Source of the DNA: Caldora sp. SIO3E6
GTDB lineage: Bacteria; Cyanobacteriota; Cyanobacteriia; Cyanobacteriales; Coleofasciculaceae
NCBI GenBank assembly: GCA_010672185.1
Contig: JAAHHL010000316.1
Location: 1 to 7,408 of the forward strand
Length of the DNA: 7,408 nt
Direction of reading: 5' to 3'
Part shown: piece after piece, positions 6,014-7,408 of the stretch
How the letters are laid out: the number at the start of each line of letters is the position of its first letter
How positions within the stretch are numbered: the stretch's first letter is position 1
Notes under the pieces: generated by a model
Databases searched by the model: none
The model's input: only the letters and a program-made list of their open reading frames with translations
What the model was told of the DNA's origin: nothing
Position numbers and translations under genes: made by a program

Positions 6014-6017
6014 GGAG
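6014..6017 (+). promoter_or_regulatory. Shine-Dalgarno GGAG supporting a TTG start
   Basis: GGAG lies 8 bases upstream of TTG at 6026. The first downstream ATG in frame is M65, which lies inside the DNA-binding core, so the TTG start is needed to give a complete protein. Confidence 0.75.
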
Positions 6018-6025
6018 CTGAACCA

Positions 6026-6409
6026 TTGACTAATAACACCTTTGCCAAGTCCGGTGAGAAGAAAAACTCTCTCAATCAAAAATTGAATCATTATCACACC
6101 GACCATGAGCATGGTGAGAGAGATTCTGAACATAGTCATGTTCACGATGAAGAATCTCTGCGGCGCATCATTAATCGGCTTTCTCGCATTGAGGGACATA
6201 TCCGAGGTATTAAAACGATGGTGCAGGAAAGTCGCCCTTGTCCTGATGTTTTAGTACAAATTGCTGCTGTCCGGGGAGCATTGGATCGAGTGTCCAGGAT
6301 TATTCTAGATGAACATTTAACTCAGTGTATTGGTCGTGCTGCTCAACAAGGCAATATTGAGGGGGAAATTGAAGAATTGAAGGCGGCTTTAGATCGCTTT
6401 TTACCCTAG
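6026..6409 (+). CDS. CsoR/RcnR-family metal-sensing transcriptional repressor, InrS-like
   Basis: Cytoplasmic helical repressor that releases DNA when it binds metal. The start is TTG at 6026, chosen because GGAG at 6014-6017 sits 8 bases upstream. The 127-residue protein has a Lys/Asn-rich start, a His-rich segment (H22, H24, H27, H29, H36, H38, H40), then the family core (about 42-127) with RLSRIEGHIRGIKTM (51-65), SRPCPDVLVQIAAVR (69-83) and DEHLTQC (95-101). C72, H97 and C101 have the spacing of the CsoR Cys-His-Cys site. From recalled literature numbering, Synechocystis InrS uses H21, C53, H78 and C82 for Ni(II); adding 19 gives H40, C72, H97 and C101, all present. That favours nickel sensing, but copper or another metal remains possible. 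No metal exporter or other target gene is next to it here, so its regulon is outside the window or elsewhere. Confidence 0.93.
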   Translation: MTNNTFAKSGEKKNSLNQKLNHYHTDHEHGERDSEHSHVHDEESLRRIINRLSRIEGHIRGIKTMVQESRPCPDVLVQIAAVRGALDRVSRIILDEHLTQCIGRAAQQGNIEGEIEELKAALDRFLP

Positions 6410-6463
6410 CATAAAGGACAAATTATTTGGCTCTTCCGTACTGAGTGTGCTAAAATTATAGGT

Positions 6464-7408
6464 TTAATCGCTCATTGCCTCAAACTGCTGCCAGCAAAGG
6501 TATAAAGCACGGGGTACATGAAAGCAACCTTTCCATTTGCCCCCCTTGAGGTTTAAAAGTACTTCTCCACGACGGTTAAGGTAGCCAAACCACTCACCAT
6601 GCTGTGCATCAGCAAAGTGGGACCAAGCATAATCGTGAATCTTTTGATACCATTGCCAACATTCCTCACGCTTCGTCAGACGATAACCCATTGACAGAGC
6701 AACCAAAGATTCTAAGTGAACCCACCACAACTTTTGATCCCATTCTAGTTGTTGGGGAGGATAACCCTCCGCATCCAGAAAGTAATAAATCCCTCCGTAC
6801 TCCTCATCCCAGCCAAAATTGAGGATATTGAGCACTACATCAACGGCTTGGTTAATCAGTTTGGTATTGTGGCGACGGTGGGCAATATCCATCATAAACC
6901 ACATGGCTTCGATACCATGACCAGGGTTAATCAACCTTCCCTCAAAACAATCAACCGGTGAACCATCTGGGGCAACATTTTCGTACATCAACCCTCGTTC
7001 CTGGTTGAGAAAACTGGTCATTACCTCTTGCACAGTTATCTCAATAATCGGCTCCAAGCGATCGCTAGGCAATAGCCAACTCATTTCCAAGGATAGGTTG
7101 GCTAAAATCATCGGAATTGCCAAGGTTTTCAGCGGACGAGTGCCGGGATATGTCTTGTTATATTTGCCCTTGGGACTTTCCTGACGGCACAAAACGTTAT
7201 TGTAAGCTTGCAAAGCTACATCTTTTGCCCAGGTTTCCCCGGAAGCGAGAGCATATTGACTAAAGGCCATAGCTGCAAAGCAGTCAGAAAAAATATTGTA
7301 GGGTTGTACTAGGGGTTTGCCTGCCCGATTGAGGGCAAAGTACCAATTGCCGTAGGTATCCCTACCATATTGGCTGAGAAAATTGGCACCGTCACAGATG
7401 GACGTCCC
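6464..7408 (-). CDS. N-acylglucosamine 2-epimerase, C-terminal 314 residues (partial, runs off right edge)
   Basis: Cytoplasmic (alpha/alpha)6-barrel enzyme of the AGE/renin-binding-protein family, interconverting N-acetylglucosamine and N-acetylmannosamine, with ATP as an activator in known members. The frame is open from the TAA at 6466-6464 to the window edge. The ATG at 7270 is internal: the 46 residues upstream of it (including GNWYFALNRAGKPLVQPYNI) are clearly family sequence. Counting from that internal Met, H118 (NPGHGIEA), E187 (WWVHLES), H251 and R254 (GCFHVPR) keep exactly the spacing of the catalytic residues I recall for Anabaena CH1 AGE (H239, E308, H372, R375; offset 121). By that offset about 75 N-terminal residues, including the counterpart of R57, are missing. 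The gene is convergent with the metal sensor, with 54 bases between them and no evident terminator. The family is firm; substrate (GlcNAc or a related sugar such as cellobiose) is inferred. Confidence 0.92.
   Translation of the reverse strand, partial: GTSICDGANFLSQYGRDTYGNWYFALNRAGKPLVQPYNIFSDCFAAMAFSQYALASGETWAKDVALQAYNNVLCRQESPKGKYNKTYPGTRPLKTLAIPMILANLSLEMSWLLPSDRLEPIIEITVQEVMTSFLNQERGLMYENVAPDGSPVDCFEGRLINPGHGIEAMWFMMDIAHRRHNTKLINQAVDVVLNILNFGWDEEYGGIYYFLDAEGYPPQQLEWDQKLWWVHLESLVALSMGYRLTKREECWQWYQKIHDYAWSHFADAQHGEWFGYLNRRGEVLLNLKGGKWKGCFHVPRALYLCWQQFEAMSD

Larger units (their letters stand above)
5477..6025. other. Divergent intergenic region with repeats, no convincing gene
   Basis: This 549-base spacer lies between the divergent protease and metal-sensor genes and should hold both promoters. 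Overlapping open frames on both strands around 5606-5854 consist largely of repeat-encoded residues (WCV or DAP triplets) and match no family I know. It holds a GC-rich hairpin in the protease leader (5501-5518), an inverted repeat at 5589-5613, the 9-base array (5671-5708), the AATTTTG array (5896-5920), a TATAAT box (5932-5937) and a hairpin (5979-6000). I see nothing clear between 5710 and 5890. Confidence 0.7.

Noticed and set aside
6604..6961. Plus-strand open frames opposite the epimerase
   Set aside because: The minus strand encodes conserved epimerase motifs across this stretch, and the antisense proteins are unrecognisable.

Overview
The window looks like cyanobacterial chromosome. 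Four perfect HIP1 octamers (GCGATCGC at 1126-1133, 2160-2167, 4887-4894 and 7058-7065) occur in 7.4 kb, where about 0.1 would be expected by chance in a sequence of even composition. The spacers are full of short tandem repeats with a 7-base period, the STRR type known from filamentous cyanobacteria. The protein families also fit a large-genome, signalling-rich filamentous cyanobacterium. The exact genus cannot be read from the sequence.

Layout, left to right. (1) 1-244, minus: the N-terminal 81 residues of a protein that continues off the left edge, probably a cyanobacterial NACHT/STAND-type NTPase. (2) 245-941: a 697-base divergent spacer with no convincing gene, holding a mosaic of heptamer arrays whose members are partly complementary to one another. 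(3) 942-4139, plus: a 1065-residue membrane adenylate cyclase (Cache-type sensor, HAMP, three PAS domains, class III catalytic domain with intact metal, substrate and transition-state residues). (4) 4140-4273: a convergent spacer with a 10-bp hairpin and a heptamer array that folds back on itself. (5) 4274-5476, minus: an exported HtrA/Deg-family serine protease with an intact His-Asp-Ser triad and one PDZ domain. (6) 5477-6025: a second gene-free spacer with a 9-base tandem repeat, a 7-base AATTTTG array, a perfect TATAAT and several hairpins. (7) 6026-6409, plus: a CsoR/RcnR-family metal-sensing repressor with a TTG start, a His-rich N-terminus and ligand spacing like the nickel sensor InrS. 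(8) 6464-7408, minus: the C-terminal 314 residues of an N-acylglucosamine 2-epimerase that runs off the right edge.

The genes do not form an operon: strands run -, +, -, +, -, so each is probably transcribed alone. They cover separate tasks: possible NTPase signalling, cAMP production in response to an external ligand and PAS inputs, extracytoplasmic protein quality control, metal-responsive repression, and amino-sugar epimerisation. I found no CRISPR array, transposase, tRNA, rRNA or clear novel multigene system. The most unusual content is in the spacers: heptamer repeats of changing sequence but constant period, arranged as nested inverted arrays, with one array touching a start codon and another lying against a consensus -10 box.
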